Origin: Sipunculus nudus | Taxonomy: Eukaryota > Annelida > Sipuncula > Golfingiida > Sipunculidae | Direction of reading: 5' to 3' | DNA: 64,000 nucleotides | NCBI GenBank assembly: GCA_026874595.1 | Contig: CM049318.1 | Coordinates: 26,874,956-26,938,955 of the forward strand | Part shown: positions 62,027 to 64,000 of the stretch, in pieces | Position numbering within the stretch: the stretch's first letter is position 1 | Layout of the letters: every line of letters begins with the position of its first letter | Translations under genes and position numbers: made by a program | The notes under the pieces: generated by a model | What the model saw: the letters and a program-made list of their open reading frames with translations, nothing else | The model's database searches: none | Told to the model about the DNA's origin: nothing

Positions 62027-63061
62027 CCTTACTCTGTTGTACTCTTAGCCCATTCCTCAATTTATTAAACGGTTACAGGTGAAACTGCAAAGAACGGCTC
62101 GAATCTGTGCATTTCATTTCTTACTATTATTTTCACTATCTAAGTGTTAAGTTTAAAAAATTTACTATACCATGCTCTCTCCTCATCGTTTATTTATTCA
62201 CTGATCCTCCGCTCGTTATCGCACAGGTATTCTACAAATACTCAGATTTGAACAGTGTACAGCATCTCACGAATATTCAACTACGCACCAACTAAATTAA
62301 GACTTGTCATTCCTTTTTTAAATGTCTTTCTAATAAACATGCTTGACGATATCACATAAAAATAAACTCCTCATTTTTACATCAGAAATACTACAACATC
62401 TGCAAATGAACAAATGTGCCACAGTTTTAGTACTTGAATGTTTGATCGAGATTGCGTAATTCCTGGAGAGTGAATAAAAGATTACGTAATGAGCATTTCG
62501 TAAACAGGAAAATTAACCTCAGTTTCATGTTTGATCCCGTTTTTCATGACACTCAAACAATCGCTCAAATTCGAATATGATCAAATCAGAGGAACCAAAC
62601 AATCTATATTGAACCAAATGTAAAAAAAATGTTACTTCTGCTTATTTGGTCAAATCCGTATGGCGATCAAAAGAGTAGTGTACTCTTTCATTATATGCCA
62701 AAAGAACATATTGGATTGACCGAGCAAGCAGACAACATAACATTTGATTAATCAGATATTGCATTTTTCTGTTATTATGTTAAGACGACATAAAAATTCG
62801 CATGTAATTCCATTAGGCATTTTTCAACATCTGCAAATGAAGTTATTTGCAATATTTTAAAATGGAAAATTTGACGAATATACCGTATCCCAAGGGGGAA
62901 TGAATCAAATATTGCGTAACTCTACTTTTAATTTAAATTTAACGTAAGCTATATTTTATATTTTAAAATACTTCGAAATTGTTAGTTAACCCGAAATAAG
63001 TAAGGACATAGAATGAGAATCCGGGTTTTTTTTATATACGCAACACTATCCAAAAAGAAGG
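62027..63061 (+). repeat. Satellite monomer 61, A/B hybrid
   Basis: Type A first part with private changes (GGCTCGAATC, CAAATACTCAG, CATTCCTTTTTTAAATG, CTCAAACAATCG), then type B after 62630-62694. From 62704 it matches the second half of unit 28 (ATTATGTTAAGACG, TACCGTATCC). Length 1,035 bp. The switch interval contains the conserved inverted repeat. Confidence 0.95.
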
Positions 63062-63390
63062 CCTTACTCTGTTATATATACTCTTAGCCCATTCCTCAAT
63101 TTATTAAACGGTTACAGGTGAAACTGCAAAGAACGGCTCAAATCTGTGCATTTCATTTCTTACTATTATTTTCACTATCTAAGAGTTAAGTTTAAAAAAT
63201 TTACTATACCATGCTCGCTCCTCATCGTTTATTTATTCACTGATCCTCCGCTCGTTATCGCACAGGTATTCTACAAAGACTGAGATTTGAACAGTGTACA
63301 GCATCTCACGAATATTCAACTACGCACCAACTAAATTAAGACTTGTCATTCTCTTTTTAACTGTCATTCTAATAAACATGCTTGACGATA
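62704..63390 (+). repeat. Duplicated block V, right copy
   Basis: Copy of 28582-29268; it runs directly into block W at 63390/63391. Confidence 0.88.
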
Positions 63391-64000
63391 TCACATAAAA
63401 ATAAACTCCTCATTTTTACATCAGAAATACTACAACATCTGCAAATGAACAAATGTGCCACAGTTTTAGTACTTGAATATTTGATCGAAATTGCGTAATT
63501 CCTGGAGAGTGAATAAAAGATTACGTAATGAGCATTTCGTAAAGATGACAATTAAACTCAGTTTCATGTTTGATCCCATTTTTCATGACACTCAAATAAT
63601 CGCTCAAATTCGAATATGATCAAATCAGAGGAACTAAACAATCCATATTGAACCAAATGTAAAAAAAATGTTACTTCTGCTTATTTGGTCAAATCCGTAT
63701 GCCGATCAAAAGAGTAGTGTACTCTTTCATTATGTGCCAAACGAACATATTGGATTGACCGAGCAAGCAGACAACATTACATTTGATTAATCAGATACAT
63801 CATTTTTCTGATATTCTGTCAAGACGACATTAAAATTCACAGTTAATTCCATCAGGCATTTTTCAACATCAGCAGATGAAGTAATTTGCAATATTTTTAA
63901 GTTCAATATTTCATGAATATACAATATCCCAAGGGGAAATAATCAAATATTGCCTAACTCTAATTTTAATTTTAAGTTTAATGTAAGCTATATTTTCTAT
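63062..64000 (+). repeat. Satellite monomer 62, partial, fusion of unit-29-like and unit-30-like parts
   Basis: Truncated by the window edge at 939 bp. The start has the TATA insertion (about 63072-63083), CTAAGAGTTAAG and GCTCGCTCC of unit 29; from 63391 it follows unit 30 (AACTCCTCATTTTTAC, TACTTGAATATTTGATC, GATCCCATTT, CATCAGCAGATG). The join lies within 63367-63390. The 60-codon minus-strand frame at 63369-63551 is also found at 30278-30460 and is not supported as a gene. Confidence 0.95.
63391..64000 (+). repeat. Duplicated block W, right copy (cut by window end)
   Basis: Copy of 30300-30909. Its spacing is 1,031 bp (one monomer) less than that of block V next to it. Confidence 0.88.

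Larger units (their letters stand above)
1..64000 (+). repeat. Satellite DNA array, ~1,035-bp monomer, 62 copies, AB dimer higher-order repeat
   Basis: The phrase CCTTACTCTGTT recurs every 1,029-1,038 bp from base 1 to 63062, always on the same strand, and all sequence between is homologous. Class markers in order along the monomer: A has AAACGGTTACAGG, B has AAAAGGGTTCCAAG; A has CTAAGTGTTAAG, B has CTAACTGTAAAG; A has CTCACGAAT, B has CTCATGAAT; A has TTCCTGGAGAG, B has TTCCAGGAATG; A has TTTTTCATGACAC, B has TTTTAATGCCAC; A has TTATGTGCC, B has TTATATGCC; A has AAGGGGAAATAATC, B has AAGGGGGAATGAATC; A ends CTGTTTTATTTTATA and AGAAGACC, B ends CCGGGTTTTTT and AGAAGGCC. No non-repeat sequence interrupts the array, so this entry also covers all gene-free stretches. 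Long gene-free tandem arrays of this kind are typical of eukaryotic heterochromatin; the chromosomal position and organism are inference. Confidence 0.98.

Noticed and set aside
1-64000. CRISPR array or bacterial repeat region
   Set aside because: The repeats are about 1 kb, directly adjacent, without variable spacers, and there are no cas genes.
1-64000. Ribosomal DNA or other tandem gene cluster
   Set aside because: No rRNA, histone or tRNA-like conserved sequence is visible; the AT-rich monomer has no long frame.
1-64000. Nested transposons, LTRs or a rolling-circle element as the unit
   Set aside because: No terminal inverted repeats, target-site duplications, LTR pair or transposase/polymerase remnant were seen at monomer ends or inside.
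1-64000. Telomere repeats or microsatellite tracts
   Set aside because: No telomere-type repeats were found; the only simple tracts are the short A and T runs inside the monomers.

Overview
The whole 64 kb window is one uninterrupted satellite DNA array. It contains no convincing gene, no RNA gene, no transposon and no single-copy sequence, and both ends of the window lie inside the array. The unit is an AT-rich monomer of about 1,035 bp (GC roughly one third by eye), repeated head to tail on the same strand. Phasing each copy from CCTTACTCTGTT gives 61 complete monomers and one partial one (63062-64000). A long, gene-free, AT-rich tandem array with a kilobase-size unit suggests nuclear heterochromatin (centromeric, pericentromeric or subtelomeric) of a eukaryote. 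The sequence does not let me name the species or even the kingdom.

Monomers fall into two classes. Type A (1,034-1,038 bp; 27 copies) and type B (1,029-1,037 bp; 25 copies) differ at roughly 110 positions (about 11%, counted by eye), while copies within a class usually differ by only a few bases. A and B alternate, so the working unit is an AB dimer of about 2,067 bp, which is a higher-order repeat. Ten monomers are A/B mosaics (units 7, 12, 29, 33, 40, 50, 53, 60, 61, 62). Most of them mark places where unequal exchange between A and B removed one monomer and shifted the alternation; units 40 and 60 look like internal conversion tracts instead.

Layout: about 1-16.5 kb is a locally homogenised domain (B copies mostly with CTATTTTAC, A copies mostly with ATTAGAGG and a 9-A run). 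It contains a readable duplication/deletion history: units 10-12 are a copy of units 5-7 joined to a copy of units 9-10. About 17-28.5 kb is a second domain with an 8-monomer internal duplication. About 28.5-33 kb holds the most divergent copies (units 29-32). About 33-41 kb is duplicated almost exactly at 53-61.7 kb (20-monomer spacing). About 23-27 kb is duplicated at 41.6-45.7 kb with no difference seen by eye (18-monomer spacing). About 45.6-53 kb is mostly regular AB, with an odd B island at the junction of units 49 and 50. The right end (61-64 kb) returns to the divergent family of units 28-30.

Inside each monomer there are conserved islands: a segment of about 110 bp almost identical in A and B that includes an 8-bp stem/3-nt loop inverted repeat, a 12-bp palindrome CATCTGCAGATG, and in most A copies a 10-bp palindrome ATTACGTAAT. 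Four collinear short matches about 430-460 bp apart suggest that the monomer itself arose from an older half-size unit. Short open frames of 60-99 codons occur in some copies, but they come and go with single-base changes and are not supported as genes.
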